DNA from: Burkholderiales bacterium PBB6
GTDB taxonomy: Bacteria > Pseudomonadota > Gammaproteobacteria > Burkholderiales > Burkholderiaceae_C
Assembly: GCA_002255925.1 (NCBI GenBank)
Contig: NKIH01000001.1
Span: 868,001-932,000 of the forward strand
Length of the DNA: 64,000 bases
Direction: 5' to 3'
Shown here: positions 9,750 to 20,745 of the stretch, in pieces
Position numbering within the stretch: position 1 is the stretch's first letter
Layout of the letters: each line of letters begins with the position of its first letter
Translations under genes and position numbers: made by a program
The notes under the pieces: model-generated
Told to the model about the DNA's origin: nothing
What the model saw: the letters and a program-made list of their open reading frames with translations, nothing else
Databases searched by the model: none

Positions 9750-10672
9750 TGCCCGATCCAGCCCAGCACCCGGGCGGTGCCCGCCAGCATCACCACCACC
9801 CCGCCGCCGGCCAGGAACGGGCCGAAGGGCACATACCGGCCCTGGCGCAGACCGCCCGTGAGCTTCAGCCCGATGCCGACGATGGCACCCAGCACGGACG
9901 ACATCAGCACGATTGGCAGGATGGCCTGCCAGCCCAGCCAGGCGCCGAGCGCGGCCAGCAACTTGAAGTCGCCGTAGCCCATGCCTTCCTTGCCCGTGGC
10001 CAGCTTGAAGAACCAGTACACCGACCACAGCGACAGGTAGCCCACCACCGCGCCCCACAAGGCCGTGGACAGCGGCAGCGTCCAGCCCAGGCAGGCGGCC
10101 ACGAGACCGGCCCACAGCAGCGGCAAGGTGAGGGAGTCGGGCAGCAGGGTGGTGTCCCAGTCGATGGCGGTAAGCGCCACCAGCACCGCCAGCACGCCGC
10201 ACCAGGCCAGCGTCACGGGCTCGGGGCCAAACCGCCAGGCGGCGGCGGCGAACAGGCCAGACGTCAGCAGCTCGATGAAGGGGTAGCGCGCCGAAATGCG
10301 CGTCTTGCAGGCCGAGCAGCGCCCGCGCAGCCAGAGCCAGCTCAGCACCGGTACGTTTTCATACCAGCGAATGCGGTGGCCGCAGGACGGGCAGGTGGAT
10401 GCCGGCTTGGACAGCGTAATCGGCCCCAGCGCCTCCAGCTCGGCCTGAACCTGCGTGGCCGTGGCCGCCAGCGGCTTGGGCGCGGCCTTGCCGAAGGTGC
10501 GTTGCCAGGAGTCGGCGTCGCCGATCTGCAGGCTGGCGTCAGCCCACCACTGCCGCTCCATCATGCGCGGCAGGCGGTGGATCACCACATTGAGAAAGCT
10601 GCCGACACACAGGCCGAACAACGCCATCACGACGGGGGACAACCACACCGCCAACATCTCGGGAGCAAACAT
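9746..10672 (-). CDS. pilD: Type IV prepilin peptidase / N-methyltransferase PilD
   Basis: A 308-residue inner-membrane aspartic peptidase that cleaves prepilin leaders and methylates the new N-terminus. The N-terminal membrane segment contains the family motif GSFLNVVIHRLP. A cytoplasmic domain with two CXXC pairs (CPSC and CSAC, about residues 95-125) binds zinc. The catalytic aspartates are in AIDWD and GYGDFK. About seven hydrophobic segments fill the rest. It sits between pilC and coaE, nine bases after pilC, and overlaps coaE by four bases. Confidence 0.97.
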   Translation of the reverse strand: MFAPEMLAVWLSPVVMALFGLCVGSFLNVVIHRLPRMMERQWWADASLQIGDADSWQRTFGKAAPKPLAATATQVQAELEALGPITLSKPASTCPSCGHRIRWYENVPVLSWLWLRGRCSACKTRISARYPFIELLTSGLFAAAAWRFGPEPVTLAWCGVLAVLVALTAIDWDTTLLPDSLTLPLLWAGLVAACLGWTLPLSTALWGAVVGYLSLWSVYWFFKLATGKEGMGYGDFKLLAALGAWLGWQAILPIVLMSSVLGAIVGIGLKLTGGLRQGRYVPFGPFLAGGGVVVMLAGTARVLGWIGQ

Positions 10673-10681
10673 CAGGTGAAC

Positions 10682-11899
10682 TCAGACCACAGCGCCGAGC
10701 TTGAAGATAGGCAGGTACATCGCGACAACGATGCCGCCGATCAAGGTGCCCAGGAAGACGATGATGACCGGCTCCAGCAGGCTGGACAGGCCCTTCACGG
10801 CTTCATCCACCTCTTCCTCGAAGAACTCGGCCGCGCGGGCCAGCATGTCGTCAAGCGCACCCGATTCTTCACCGATGGCGGCCATCTGCAGCACCATGTT
10901 CGGGAACACGCCGGTGGTGCTCATGGCGGCAGTCAGCGCTGTACCCGACGCCACGTCGCGCTGGATCTGCTCGGTGGCTGCGGCGTACACCGCGTTGCCG
11001 GCGGTGCCGCCGACCGAATCAAGCGCCTCCACCAGCGGCACACCGGCCGCAAACATGGTGGACAGCGTGCGCGTCCAGCGGGCGATGACGGCCTTGCGGA
11101 TCAGATCGCCGAAGATCGGCATGCGCAGGAACAACCGATCCATCGCGACCTGCATCTTTTCGGAGCGCTTCCAGGTCTGCAGGAACATGTAGCCGCCACC
11201 GAAGATGGCGCCGAAGATGGCCCACCAGTAGGCGACGAAGACCTTGCTCATCGCGATCACGAACAGCGTGGGGGCCGGCAGTTCGGCGCCGAAGCCCTTG
11301 AACACCGACTCGAACGACGGGATCACGAAGATCATGATGATCGTCACGACGATGAAGGCCACCACCAGCACCGAGATCGGGTAAATCAAGGCCGACTTGA
11401 CCTTCTGCTTGATGGCGAGCGTCTTCTCTTGATAGAGCGCCAGGCGGGCCAGCAGCTCTTCCAGAATACCGCCGGCCTCACCGGCCTCCACCAGATTGCA
11501 ATACAGCGAATCGAAGTACAGCGGGTGACGGCGGAACGCCGAGGACAGGTTGGTGCCGGTCTCCACGTCACCGCGAATTTCGAGCAACAGACGCGTCAGG
11601 CGCGGGTTCGTGCTGCCGCGGGCCACGATGTCAAAGGCCTGCAGCAGGGGCACACCCGCCTTCATCATCGTCGACAGCTGACGCGTGAAGATGGCGATGT
11701 CCTTGGCGCCGATCGACCGACCACCACTGACGCGCCGCTTCTTGATCTTGTTGACGAGGATGCCCTGACGACGCAGGCTGGCGCTGACAGCGGCCTCACC
11801 ACCAGCGCGCAGCTCACCGCGAACGATCTTGCCGTTGCGGTCTTTGCCTTCCCATTCGAAGGTTGCTTCCTTGATGTTCTTCGCCGCTGCTGTTGCCAT
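10682..11899 (-). CDS. pilC: Type IV pilus inner-membrane platform protein PilC
   Basis: A 405-residue GspF-family protein that forms the inner-membrane platform coupling the PilB motor to pilin assembly. It has two GspF repeats: the first around residues 75-195 and the second around 275-400, each ending in strong transmembrane segments, with a third hydrophobic stretch near 220-240. The motif FTRQLSTMMKAGVPLLQA early in repeat one is typical. It lies 57 bp after pilB and nine bases before pilD. The N-terminal 60 residues are basic and cytoplasmic, as expected. Confidence 0.97.
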   Translation of the reverse strand: MATAAAKNIKEATFEWEGKDRNGKIVRGELRAGGEAAVSASLRRQGILVNKIKKRRVSGGRSIGAKDIAIFTRQLSTMMKAGVPLLQAFDIVARGSTNPRLTRLLLEIRGDVETGTNLSSAFRRHPLYFDSLYCNLVEAGEAGGILEELLARLALYQEKTLAIKQKVKSALIYPISVLVVAFIVVTIIMIFVIPSFESVFKGFGAELPAPTLFVIAMSKVFVAYWWAIFGAIFGGGYMFLQTWKRSEKMQVAMDRLFLRMPIFGDLIRKAVIARWTRTLSTMFAAGVPLVEALDSVGGTAGNAVYAAATEQIQRDVASGTALTAAMSTTGVFPNMVLQMAAIGEESGALDDMLARAAEFFEEEVDEAVKGLSSLLEPVIIVFLGTLIGGIVVAMYLPIFKLGAVV

Positions 11900-11956
11900 T
11901 GCGTCTCCGGTCGGTACCGGGGGTGAGGTTCAATGAGGTGCGCTGGTGGGCGCGCT

Positions 11957-13678
11957 TTATTCGTTCGTTGCCGCGATCACTTCTTCAAGTGTCGTCGAGC
12001 CCTGCTTGACCTTGACGAGCCCGGACTGGCGCAAATCACGCACGCCCTCCACCTGGGCTTGTCGGGCGATGTCGGACACCGTGCCGTTGTTCAGGATCAG
12101 GCGCTGCATGGCGTCGGTGATCGGCATGGCCTGGTAGATGCCCACGCGACCGCGGTAGCCGTTGTTGCAGGCCGTGCAGCCGACCGGCTTGTAGGGCTGC
12201 CAGTTGCCGTCGAGGTCTGCTTCCGTGAAGCCGGCCTTGCGCAAGGCCTCCAGCGGGTACTCGGTCGGTTGCTTGCAGCTTTCGCACAGGCGCCGAACCA
12301 GACGCTGCGCCGTGATCAGCAACACGCTGGCCGCGATGTTGAACGGCGCCACGCCCATGTTCAGCAGGCGGTTCAGGGTGGATGGTGCGTCATTCGTGTG
12401 CAGGGTCGAGAGCACCAGGTGGCCCGTCTGGGCGGCCTTGATGGCGATGTCAGCGGTTTCCAGGTCGCGGATTTCGCCGACCATGATGATGTCCGGATCC
12501 TGGCGCAGGAATGACTTCAGGGCTGCCGAGAAATTCAGGCCCGCCTTGTCATTCACGTTGACCTGGTTGATACCCGGCAAGTTGATTTCCGCCGGGTCTT
12601 CCACGGTGGAAATGTTGACGCCAGGCTGGTTCAGGATGTTCAGGCAGGTGTAAAGCGACACCGTCTTGCCGCTACCCGTGGGGCCGGTGACCAGCACCAT
12701 GCCGTAAGGGCGGTTCACCGCATGCAGCAGGCGGGCCTTTTCCTCGGGCTCGTAGCCCAGCGCCTCGATGCCCAGCTTGGCGCTGGACGAATCGAGAATA
12801 CGGATCACGATCTTTTCGCCGAACAGCGTGGGCAGCGTGCTGACCCGGAAGTCGATCGACTTGGTGCCGAAGCGCAGCTTCATCCGGCCGTCTTGCGGCA
12901 CCCGTTTTTCAGCGATGTCGAGGCGCGAGATGACCTTGATGCGCGAGGCCAGCTTGTCCTTGATGGCGATGGGCGGCTGGGTGATCTCGCGCAATTCGCC
13001 GTCGACGCGGAAGCGCACGCGGTAGTTGAATTCGTAGGGCTCGAAGTGCAAGTCAGACGCGCGCATGTTGATCGCGTCCACGAGCATCTTCTGAAGGAAG
13101 CGCACCACGGGTGCGTCTTCCACGTCGCTGGTCACTTCCTGGGTCGGAGCGGCTGCTGCGGGGTCGTCTTCAGAGACGTCAAAATCGAAGTCGGTGGTGG
13201 CCAGCGCGTCGAGTGCCTGCGACGTGGTCGTCGTCTGCTCGTCGATCAGGCGCTTGAGCTTGTCGAACTCCACCACCACCCACTCGGGCGCTAGCTGGGT
13301 GGCGAACTTGATGCGCTCGCCGGCTTCCTGGTCGGTGGGGTCAGCGCAAGCCAGGAACAGCCGGCTGCCGCGGCGGCCCAACGGCATCACCTGGTACTGC
13401 GCAATCAGCTTGTTGTCGATGGCCGACTTGGGCAGGCGGGTGGCATCAACGGCGTCCAGGTCCAGCAGCGGCACCGAGAGTGCCTGCGACAAGGTGTGCG
13501 CCAACGCGTTGGGCGTCATGCTGCCCGAGGCCATCAATTCGGAGACGAAGCTGACCTTTTTGTCCCGAGCGCTGTTCGCCAGTGTCTCGGCCAGTTTGGC
13601 GTTCAGTTTTCCGCCATGCACCAAGACCCGGGCCACGCCGGACAAGGCAGCAGAAGAAGCATCAATGATGGTGTCCAC
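11957..13678 (-). CDS. pilB: Type IV pilus extension ATPase PilB
   Basis: A 573-residue secretion ATPase powering pilus extension. An N-terminal GspE/MshE N domain covers about residues 40-150. The ATPase core follows with Walker A GPTGSGKT, the Asp/Walker B region (RQDPDIIMVGEIRD) and His-box LSTLHTNDAPS. A tetracysteine zinc motif (CESC ... CTAC) lies near residues 460-505. The start is a GTG at 13678. I see no strong Shine-Dalgarno site. The 289 bp upstream, as far as the tRNA-Pro gene, contain only a short hairpin (13840-13857) and no clear promoter. Confidence 0.97.
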   Translation of the reverse strand: MDTIIDASSAALSGVARVLVHGGKLNAKLAETLANSARDKKVSFVSELMASGSMTPNALAHTLSQALSVPLLDLDAVDATRLPKSAIDNKLIAQYQVMPLGRRGSRLFLACADPTDQEAGERIKFATQLAPEWVVVEFDKLKRLIDEQTTTTSQALDALATTDFDFDVSEDDPAAAAPTQEVTSDVEDAPVVRFLQKMLVDAINMRASDLHFEPYEFNYRVRFRVDGELREITQPPIAIKDKLASRIKVISRLDIAEKRVPQDGRMKLRFGTKSIDFRVSTLPTLFGEKIVIRILDSSSAKLGIEALGYEPEEKARLLHAVNRPYGMVLVTGPTGSGKTVSLYTCLNILNQPGVNISTVEDPAEINLPGINQVNVNDKAGLNFSAALKSFLRQDPDIIMVGEIRDLETADIAIKAAQTGHLVLSTLHTNDAPSTLNRLLNMGVAPFNIAASVLLITAQRLVRRLCESCKQPTEYPLEALRKAGFTEADLDGNWQPYKPVGCTACNNGYRGRVGIYQAMPITDAMQRLILNNGTVSDIARQAQVEGVRDLRQSGLVKVKQGSTTLEEVIAATNE

Positions 13679-13917
13679 GGAGAAACGCTTGAAAAAGACG
13701 CAATCAGCCCACGATCATTCATCATCGCTGAAGCAGGGAAGGCTGTAAACCGAAGGGCGCCGCGAGATCGTTTCACTGCAACACCGCTGTGACAACATGT
13801 TCGCGCAGCTTGGGTGGCGCGTTGTCCGGCTGGGGCGCGCCGGTGCGACAGCACCGGTGGCGAGTGTCTGCGCTGAGCGGGGAGATGTTGCCGAAGACGC
13901 AGGTTGCGCCGCACAAA

Positions 13918-13961
13918 CGAAAAATCCGGAACATCGTTGCTCGAAGCAGATGTTCCGGATT
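13918..13961 (-). terminator. Rho-independent terminator after tRNA-Pro
   Basis: A perfect 12-bp inverted repeat (arms 13923-13934 and 13950-13961). The 15-base loop holds a further small TGCT/AGCA stem. On the minus strand it is followed by a T-run (TTTTTCG). It begins seven bases past the tRNA CCA end, so it is the terminator of the ispB/tRNA transcript. Confidence 0.9.
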
Positions 13962-13967
13962 CGTGTT

Positions 13968-14044
13968 TGGTCGGGGTGAGAGGATTCGAACCTCCGGCCT
14001 CTACGTCCCGAACGTAGCGCTCTACCAGGCTAAGCTACACCCCG
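13968..14044 (-). tRNA. tRNA-Pro (anticodon CGG)
   Basis: A 77-nt tRNA with its CCA encoded (13970-13968). The acceptor stem CGGGGTG/CACCCCG pairs fully. The T-loop reads TTCGAAT and the anticodon loop TTCGGGA gives CGG, decoding CCG. It lies 27 bp after the polyprenyl synthase stop codon on the same strand and is followed by a strong terminator. Confidence 0.97.
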
Positions 14045-14071
14045 TGGTGTTGATCTAAGGAGCCGAGCTTC

Positions 14072-15070
14072 TTAAGAAGAACGCCCCACCGACCGAGCAC
14101 AGAATTCTAGCAGAGCTTTTCGCGATTCCGATTCAGGCAGCGAAGAAAGGCATTCTGCGGCGACAGCGGCTTCTTTCCGGGCGGCTTCCCGCGTGGCATC
14201 GAGGGCGCCCGTGCGGCGCACGATGCTGATGATGTCGGGCAATCGCGCCTCTTCGCCGTGCTCGATGGCGTGGCGAATCAGCTGTCGCTCTTCCTCGGAG
14301 CCGCGGGCCATGGCCACCAGCAGAGGCAGCGTCGGCTTGCCCTCGCGCAGGTCGTCGCCCACGTTCTTGCCCAGCGCTTCGGTGCTGCCTTCGTAATCCA
14401 GCAGGTCATCGATGAGCTGGAACGCGGTACCCAGCGCGCGGCCGTAGCTGGCGCAGCGCTCTTCGACCTCGGGCAATGCATCGGCCAGCACGGCACCCAG
14501 GCGGGCACTGGCTTCAAACAATTTGGCGGTCTTGTAGCGAATCACCCGCAGGTAATCATCAATGCTGATGTCCGGGTCGTGCATGTTCATCAGCTGAAGC
14601 ACTTCGCCTTCGGCAATCACGTTGGTGGCATCGGCCAGCACGTCGAGCACGCGCATCCGGTCGACCGTCACCATCATCTGGAACGCACGCGAATAGAGGA
14701 AGTCGCCCACCAGCACACTGGCGGCATTGCCGAACATCGCATTGGCAGTGGCCCGGCCGCGGCGCAACGAGGACTCATCCACCACGTCGTCATGGAGCAG
14801 GGTGGCGGTGTGGATGAATTCAACCGTGGCCGCCAGCGTGTGGTGGTGCGCGCCCGCGTAGCCCAGCGCCTTTGCAAACAGCACGACCAGCCGGGGGCGG
14901 ATGCGTTTGCCGCCTGCGGTCACGATGTAGTGGCCGATCTGCTCAACCAGTGCAACGTCAGAGCTCAGGCGCTCGCGGATGACCGCGTCGACGCACTGCA
15001 TGTCTGCCTGCATCGGGTCGATCGATCGGGCATCTACGGCCTCTGGCGTTGTGGGAGTGATCGTTGGCAC
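14072..15070 (-). CDS. ispB: Polyprenyl (octaprenyl-type) diphosphate synthase
   Basis: A trans-prenyltransferase that makes the side chain of ubiquinone. Both Asp-rich motifs are present: DDVVD (in HDDVVDESSLRRGR) and DDLLD (in LIDDLLDYEG), with GGKRIRP near the N-terminus. I choose the GTG at 15070 (332 residues) because a TATAAT box ends at 15103, placing the likely transcription start only about 26 bases upstream; an ATG at 15100 would lie at or before that start. The chain length (C40 against C45) cannot be read from sequence. It is divergent from rplU, the standard arrangement in proteobacteria. Confidence 0.93.
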   Translation of the reverse strand: MPTITPTTPEAVDARSIDPMQADMQCVDAVIRERLSSDVALVEQIGHYIVTAGGKRIRPRLVVLFAKALGYAGAHHHTLAATVEFIHTATLLHDDVVDESSLRRGRATANAMFGNAASVLVGDFLYSRAFQMMVTVDRMRVLDVLADATNVIAEGEVLQLMNMHDPDISIDDYLRVIRYKTAKLFEASARLGAVLADALPEVEERCASYGRALGTAFQLIDDLLDYEGSTEALGKNVGDDLREGKPTLPLLVAMARGSEEERQLIRHAIEHGEEARLPDIISIVRRTGALDATREAARKEAAVAAECLSSLPESESRKALLEFCARSVGRSS

Positions 15071-15102
15071 GGTGCAGCGTTTCGGATGACGGCAAAACAT
15101 TG

Positions 15103-15108
15103 ATTATA
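15103..15108 (-). promoter_or_regulatory. Candidate -10 box of ispB
   Basis: A perfect TATAAT on the minus strand, about 33 bp before the chosen GTG start. I find no convincing -35 at 16-18 bp, so this is a partial promoter call. Confidence 0.45.
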
Positions 15109-15182
15109 GGAATGTGTCACGAACCGCGCCGGCGGGGCAGATCCCGTGTGGCGGGCGGGGTGCTGCATTTGCGGGCACATTG

Positions 15183-15191
15183 TGCTAAGAT
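15183..15191 (+). promoter_or_regulatory. Candidate extended -10 of the rplU operon
   Basis: TGCTAAGAT is an extended -10 element (TGn followed by TAAGAT), about 138 bp before the rplU start. The -35 region (CTGCAT) is weak. If it is used, the mRNA has a leader of about 130 nt in a GC-rich, probably structured segment. Confidence 0.4.
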
Positions 15192-15328
15192 CGAGGGCTT
15201 CGCTTCGGAATGGTCCGGGCGATACGCACGTGCGGCTGCATGTTGCGGGGCTGGGCTGAGCGGGGAGAACCCGTGCGGTTCGGCGCCTGGGCAGCACGCC
15301 GCAGGTGGAACTTGAGCAAAGGGCACAT

Positions 15329-15640
15329 ATGTACGCGGTCGTAAAAACCGGTGGCAAGCAATATAAGGTTGCAGCCGGCGAAAAGATCAAGGTAGAACAG
15401 ATTGCTGCGGACGTTGGCCAGGAAATCGTGATCGATCAAGTGTTGGCCGTCGGTAGCGGCGCTGACCTGAAAGTCGGTTCTCCCCTGGTGAGCGGTGCAA
15501 GCGTGACGGCAGTGGTGGTGGCTCATGGTCGCCACGACAAGGTTCGCATCTTCAAGATGCGTCGCCGCAAGCACTACCAGAAGCATGGCGGTCATCGCCA
15601 GCACTACACCGAGCTGCAAATCAGCGCGGTCAACGGCTGA
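15329..15640 (+). CDS. rplU: 50S ribosomal protein L21
   Basis: A 103-residue protein, the usual L21 length, beginning [14 protein letters not shown] and containing the conserved KIKVEQ and [20 protein letters not shown] sections used in 23S rRNA binding. The start at 15329 follows an AAAGGG-type site. It is first in rplU-rpmA-obgE, a near-universal operon order, with 29 bp before rpmA. Confidence 0.98.
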   Translation: MYAVVKTGGKQYKVAAGEKIKVEQIAADVGQEIVIDQVLAVGSGADLKVGSPLVSGASVTAVVVAHGRHDKVRIFKMRRRKHYQKHGGHRQHYTELQISAVNG

Positions 15641-15669
15641 AGCCACAGCATTCCAAGGAGTTCTGAACC

Positions 15670-15927
15670 ATGGCACAGAAAAAAGGCGGCGGTTCCACCC
15701 GGAACGGCCGCGACTCTCAACCGAAGATGCTGGGCGTCAAGGCGTTCGGCGGCCAAGTCATCCCGGCTGGTTCGATCATCGTTCGTCAACGTGGCACCAA
15801 GTTCCACGCTGGCAACAATGTCGGCATGGGCCGTGACCACACGCTGTTTGCGTTGGTCGATGGCACCGTGTCGTTCGCCATCAAGGGCGAGCTGAACCGT
15901 CACACCATCAGCGTGACGCCGCTGTAA
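15670..15927 (+). CDS. rpmA: 50S ribosomal protein L27
   Basis: An 85-residue L27 starting [19 protein letters not shown], with the flexible N-terminal arm that reaches the peptidyl transferase centre and the [15 protein letters not shown] core. There is no Firmicutes-type cleavable N-terminal extension. An AAGGAG site precedes the start. A strong intrinsic terminator follows 24 bp after the stop. Confidence 0.98.
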   Translation: MAQKKGGGSTRNGRDSQPKMLGVKAFGGQVIPAGSIIVRQRGTKFHAGNNVGMGRDHTLFALVDGTVSFAIKGELNRHTISVTPL

Positions 15928-17106
<1,179 letters not shown>

Positions 17107-17115
17107 GATCGCCCG

Positions 17116-18234
17116 ATGAGCGACGTTCTGAAAAACGCCCGGCGCATCGTCGTCAAGGTCGGTTCCAGCCTCGTCACCAATGAGGGCCGCGGCGTGGACG
17201 CCGAAGCCATCGGCACCTGGTGCCGGCAGCTGGCTGCCTTGGCGCGTGAGGGCCGCGAGGTGGTGATGGTGTCCAGCGGCGCCATCGCCGAAGGCATGAA
17301 GCGTTTGGGCTGGACCACCCGCCCGACCGAGCTGCCCGAGCTGCAGGCCGCCGCTGCAGTGGGCCAGATGGGCCTGGCGCAGATGTACGAGACCAAGCTC
17401 TCGGAGCATGGCATCGGCAGCGCACAAGTGTTGCTGACCCACGCCGACCTGGCTGACCGGGAGCGCTATCTCAACGCCCGATCAACCCTGCTCACCCTGC
17501 TTGGATTGAAGGTCATTCCCGTCATCAACGAGAACGACACCGTCGTCAACGACGAAATCAAGTTCGGTGACAACGACACGCTGGGCGCCTTGGTGGCCAA
17601 TCTGGTCGATGCAGATGCCCTGGTCATCCTGACAGATCAGCGCGGTTTGTACTCGGCCGACCCGCGCAAGGACCCGCAGGCGCGTTTCATCGACGTGGCA
17701 CAAGCGGGTGACCCGGCTCTGGAATTGATGGCCGGCGGCGCGGGCTCCAGCCTTGGCCGCGGCGGCATGCTGACGAAGATTCTGGCTGCCAAGCGCGCGG
17801 CCGGCAGCGGTGCCTCCACCATCATCGCCTGGGGCCGTGAGCCTGATGTGCTGCTGCGCCTGACCGCTGGCGAAGCCATCGGCACGGCCCTGGTGGCCGG
17901 CTTGCCGAAGCTGGCGGCCCGCAAGCAGTGGATGGCGGACCATCTGCAGCTGCGCGGTGCGGTCACGGTCGATGACGGCGCGGTCATCAAGCTGCGCGAC
18001 GAAGGCAAGAGCCTGCTGCCGATCGGGGTGCTGGAAGTGGAAGGCGAATTCCACCGTGGCGACGTCATCGCCGTGCGGAATGGCGCGGGTGCCGAAGTGG
18101 CGCGTGGCCTGGCGAACTACTCCAGCGCCGAGGCGCGCTTGATTGCCCGCAAGCCGTCGTCGCAGATCGGCGGCCTGCTGGGCTACGCGAGCGAGCCAGA
18201 GCTCATTCATCGCGACAACATGGTGCTGGGCTGA
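17116..18234 (+). CDS. proB: Glutamate 5-kinase
   Basis: A 372-residue enzyme for the first step of proline synthesis, phosphorylating L-glutamate. The amino-acid kinase domain (about residues 1-255) shows [11 protein letters not shown], the [10 protein letters not shown] loop and the INENDTV substrate site. A C-terminal PUA domain covers about 280-365. It starts nine bases after obgE, a common betaproteobacterial order, and probably shares its transcript. The gene converges with rppH, leaving 32 bp between the stops. Confidence 0.97.
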   Translation: MSDVLKNARRIVVKVGSSLVTNEGRGVDAEAIGTWCRQLAALAREGREVVMVSSGAIAEGMKRLGWTTRPTELPELQAAAAVGQMGLAQMYETKLSEHGIGSAQVLLTHADLADRERYLNARSTLLTLLGLKVIPVINENDTVVNDEIKFGDNDTLGALVANLVDADALVILTDQRGLYSADPRKDPQARFIDVAQAGDPALELMAGGAGSSLGRGGMLTKILAAKRAAGSGASTIIAWGREPDVLLRLTAGEAIGTALVAGLPKLAARKQWMADHLQLRGAVTVDDGAVIKLRDEGKSLLPIGVLEVEGEFHRGDVIAVRNGAGAEVARGLANYSSAEARLIARKPSSQIGGLLGYASEPELIHRDNMVLG

Positions 18235-18266
18235 GCGCCCAGACCGGGGCGCCCGAGCCAAAGGCC

Positions 18267-18896
18267 TCAGCCTGCGGCCAGGTCCGGCGGCGTCTCGTGG
18301 TGCAATTCCGCCAGTTCGCTGTCGCTCATGCCAGCGCCAAAATCACTGGCCCCGGCATGTTCGTGCTCATGGTCACGGCCGTGTGAACGCATGCCGCCGC
18401 GCAGATAGCGGTTGTGGTGGTTCACCTTGGGCAGGTAGCGCGCCAATTCGGTCAGTGCCATTTGATAGACGTCGCGCTTGAACTCGATCACGACATCCAG
18501 CGGCACCCAGTACTCGTTCCAGCGCCAGGCGTCGAACTCGGGGTGGTTGGTGGCGCGTAGATTCATGTCGCTGTCGCGTCCGGTCAGGCGCAGCAGGAAC
18601 CAGATCTGCTTCTGGCCCTTGTAGTGGCCACGGGCATCCTTGCGGATGAAATGATCGGGCACGTTGTAGCGCAGCCAGTCGCGCGTGCGCGCCAGGATCT
18701 GGACGTGGTCGGGGTAAAGCCCGACTTCTTCGTGCAACTCGCGGAACATCGCCTGCTCGGGCGACTCGCCGTATTTGATGCCCCCTTGCGGGAACTGCCA
18801 GGAGTGGGTGCGCAAGCGCTTGCCCCAGAAAACCTGGTTGCGGGAGTTGAGCAGGATGATGCCGACGTTAGGCCTGTAGCCTTCCCGGTCGAGCAT
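18267..18896 (-). CDS. rppH: RNA pyrophosphohydrolase RppH
   Basis: A Nudix hydrolase that removes pyrophosphate from the 5' end of mRNA and so starts decay. It begins [15 protein letters not shown]. The Nudix box is [27 protein letters not shown], with the family features [15 protein letters not shown] before it. It has 209 residues; the conserved domain ends near residue 160. The remaining His/Glu-rich tail of about 45 residues is variable in betaproteobacteria. It is divergent from proS, with about 103 bp between. Confidence 0.95.
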   Translation of the reverse strand: MLDREGYRPNVGIILLNSRNQVFWGKRLRTHSWQFPQGGIKYGESPEQAMFRELHEEVGLYPDHVQILARTRDWLRYNVPDHFIRKDARGHYKGQKQIWFLLRLTGRDSDMNLRATNHPEFDAWRWNEYWVPLDVVIEFKRDVYQMALTELARYLPKVNHHNRYLRGGMRSHGRDHEHEHAGASDFGAGMSDSELAELHHETPPDLAAG

Positions 18897-18999
18897 AATC
18901 GAACCCCAATTTTTGAACTGATTTCAATATAGCACCGGCGGGCCCGCGGGCACATGCCTCGCTTACCCCAAGCCTGCCAGGTGCACACACGGACCGCCC

Positions 19000-20745
19000 A
19001 TGAAAGCCACCCAGTTCTTCATCTCCACGCTCAAGGAAGCGCCCGCCGACGCCGAGGTGGTCAGCCACCAGTTGATGATGCGTGCCGGCATGATCAAACG
19101 GCTTGGCGCAGGCATCTACAACTACATGCCGATGGGCTTGCGCGTGATCCGCAAGGTCGAGCGCATCATCCGTGAGGAGATGGAGCGGGCGGGCGCGGTC
19201 GAGCTGCTGATGCCGGTTGTGCAGCCGGCCGAGCTCTGGCAAGAGACCGGCCGCTTCGAGAAGATGGGCCCCGAGCTGATGCGCGTGAAGGATCGCCATG
19301 ACCGCGACTACATCATTCAGCCCACCTCTGAAGAAGTGGTGACCGACATCGCCCGGCAAGAGCTGCGCAGCTACAAGCAGCTGCCCAAGAATTTTTATCA
19401 CATCCAGACCAAGTTCCGCGACGAGCGCCGCCCCCGCTTCGGCGTGATGCGCGGCCGCGAGTTCACGATGAAGGACGCCTACTCCTTCGACCGTGACGAA
19501 GCCGGCGCCACCAAGAGCTACGAGTCGATGTTCGCCGCCTACAAGCGCATCTTTGATCGCTTCGGTCTGGCCTACCGCGCAGTGGCCGCCGATACCGGCG
19601 CCATCGGCGGTGACCTCTCGCATGAGTTCCAGGTGATCGCCGACACCGGCGAAGACGCCATCGTCTATTGCCCGACCAGCGACTACGCCGCCAACATCGA
19701 GCTGGCTGAAGGCGTGGCCTTGCTGCCCGCACGCGCCGCTGCAGCCAACGCCCTGGTGCGCACGCCCACGCCGGGCAAGAGCACTTGCGCCGACGTGGCG
19801 CAGTTCCTCGGCTTGCCACTGACCCAGACCGTGAAGTCACTGGTGCTCGCCACGGACGAGCTGGACGACAAGGGCGACATCGCCAAGTCGACGATCTGGT
19901 TGCTGCTGCTGCGTGGCGACCATGACATGAACGAAGTCAAGGCCGGCAAGGTCGAAGGCCTGAAGGGCGGCTTCCGTTTCGCGACCGTCACCGAAATCGA
20001 AGACCATTTCGGCACGAAGCCCGGCTACCTGGGCCCGATCGGCCTGAAGAAGCCGGTGAAGATCGTGGCTGACCGCACCGTGGCGCTGATGAGCGACTGG
20101 GTCTGCGGCGGCAACGAGGCCGACGTGCACATCACCGGTGTGAACTGGGGCCGTGACCTGCCTGAGCCCGACGCCGTGGCCGACCTGCGCAATGTCGTCG
20201 AGGGCGATCCGTCGCCCGACGGCAAGGGCGTGCTGGCCATCCAGCGCGGCATCGAGGTGGGCCATGTGTTCTACCTCGGCACCAAATACTCCAAGGCGAT
20301 GAACGCCACCTTCCTCGATGAGACCGGCAAGCCGAAGCTCATGGAGATGGGTTGCTACGGCATCGGCGTCACCCGCATCCTGGGTGCAGCGATCGAGCAG
20401 AACCACGACGGTCGCGGCATCATCTGGCCGGTGTCCATCGCCCCGTTCGAAGCCGTGCTGTGCCCGATTGGCTATGACCGCTCGGAAGAGGTGAAAGCCG
20501 CTGCCGACCAGCTCTATGCCGAGCTGAAGGCGGCTGGCGTGGACGTGCTGCTGGACGACCGGGGCGAGCGCCCGGGCGCCATGTTCGCCGACTGGGAGCT
20601 TGTGGGCGTGCCGCAGCGCGTGGTCATCTCCGACCGCGCCTTGAAGGAAGGCTTGCTGGAGGTGCAAGGCCGCCGTGACGCCGAAGCCGCCAAGATCGCG
20701 ACCACGGACGTGGTGGCCAGCGTGCTGGCCCGGCTCGGCCGATGA
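19000..20745 (+). CDS. proS: Prolyl-tRNA synthetase
   Basis: A 581-residue class II synthetase of the bacterial type. Motif 2 is in [17 protein letters not shown] and motif 3 in GCYGIGVTR. Between them, around residues 225-410, lies the INS editing domain that clears Ala-tRNA-Pro. The C-terminal anticodon-binding domain carries [18 protein letters not shown]. The start at 19000 gives [15 protein letters not shown], matching relatives. The stop overlaps the next gene by four bases (ATGA). Confidence 0.98.
   Translation: MKATQFFISTLKEAPADAEVVSHQLMMRAGMIKRLGAGIYNYMPMGLRVIRKVERIIREEMERAGAVELLMPVVQPAELWQETGRFEKMGPELMRVKDRHDRDYIIQPTSEEVVTDIARQELRSYKQLPKNFYHIQTKFRDERRPRFGVMRGREFTMKDAYSFDRDEAGATKSYESMFAAYKRIFDRFGLAYRAVAADTGAIGGDLSHEFQVIADTGEDAIVYCPTSDYAANIELAEGVALLPARAAAANALVRTPTPGKSTCADVAQFLGLPLTQTVKSLVLATDELDDKGDIAKSTIWLLLLRGDHDMNEVKAGKVEGLKGGFRFATVTEIEDHFGTKPGYLGPIGLKKPVKIVADRTVALMSDWVCGGNEADVHITGVNWGRDLPEPDAVADLRNVVEGDPSPDGKGVLAIQRGIEVGHVFYLGTKYSKAMNATFLDETGKPKLMEMGCYGIGVTRILGAAIEQNHDGRGIIWPVSIAPFEAVLCPIGYDRSEEVKAAADQLYAELKAAGVDVLLDDRGERPGAMFADWELVGVPQRVVISDRALKEGLLEVQGRRDAEAAKIATTDVVASVLARLGR

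Noticed and set aside
13840..13857. Hairpin CCGGTGC-GACA-GCACCGG upstream of pilB as a terminator or operator
   Set aside because: It has no T-run, no matching promoter and only seven base pairs in very GC-rich sequence; chance is likely.
14068..14079. 12-bp palindrome CTTCTTAAGAAG at the ispB stop
   Set aside because: It overlaps coding sequence, is not followed by a T-run and can be explained by the codons there.
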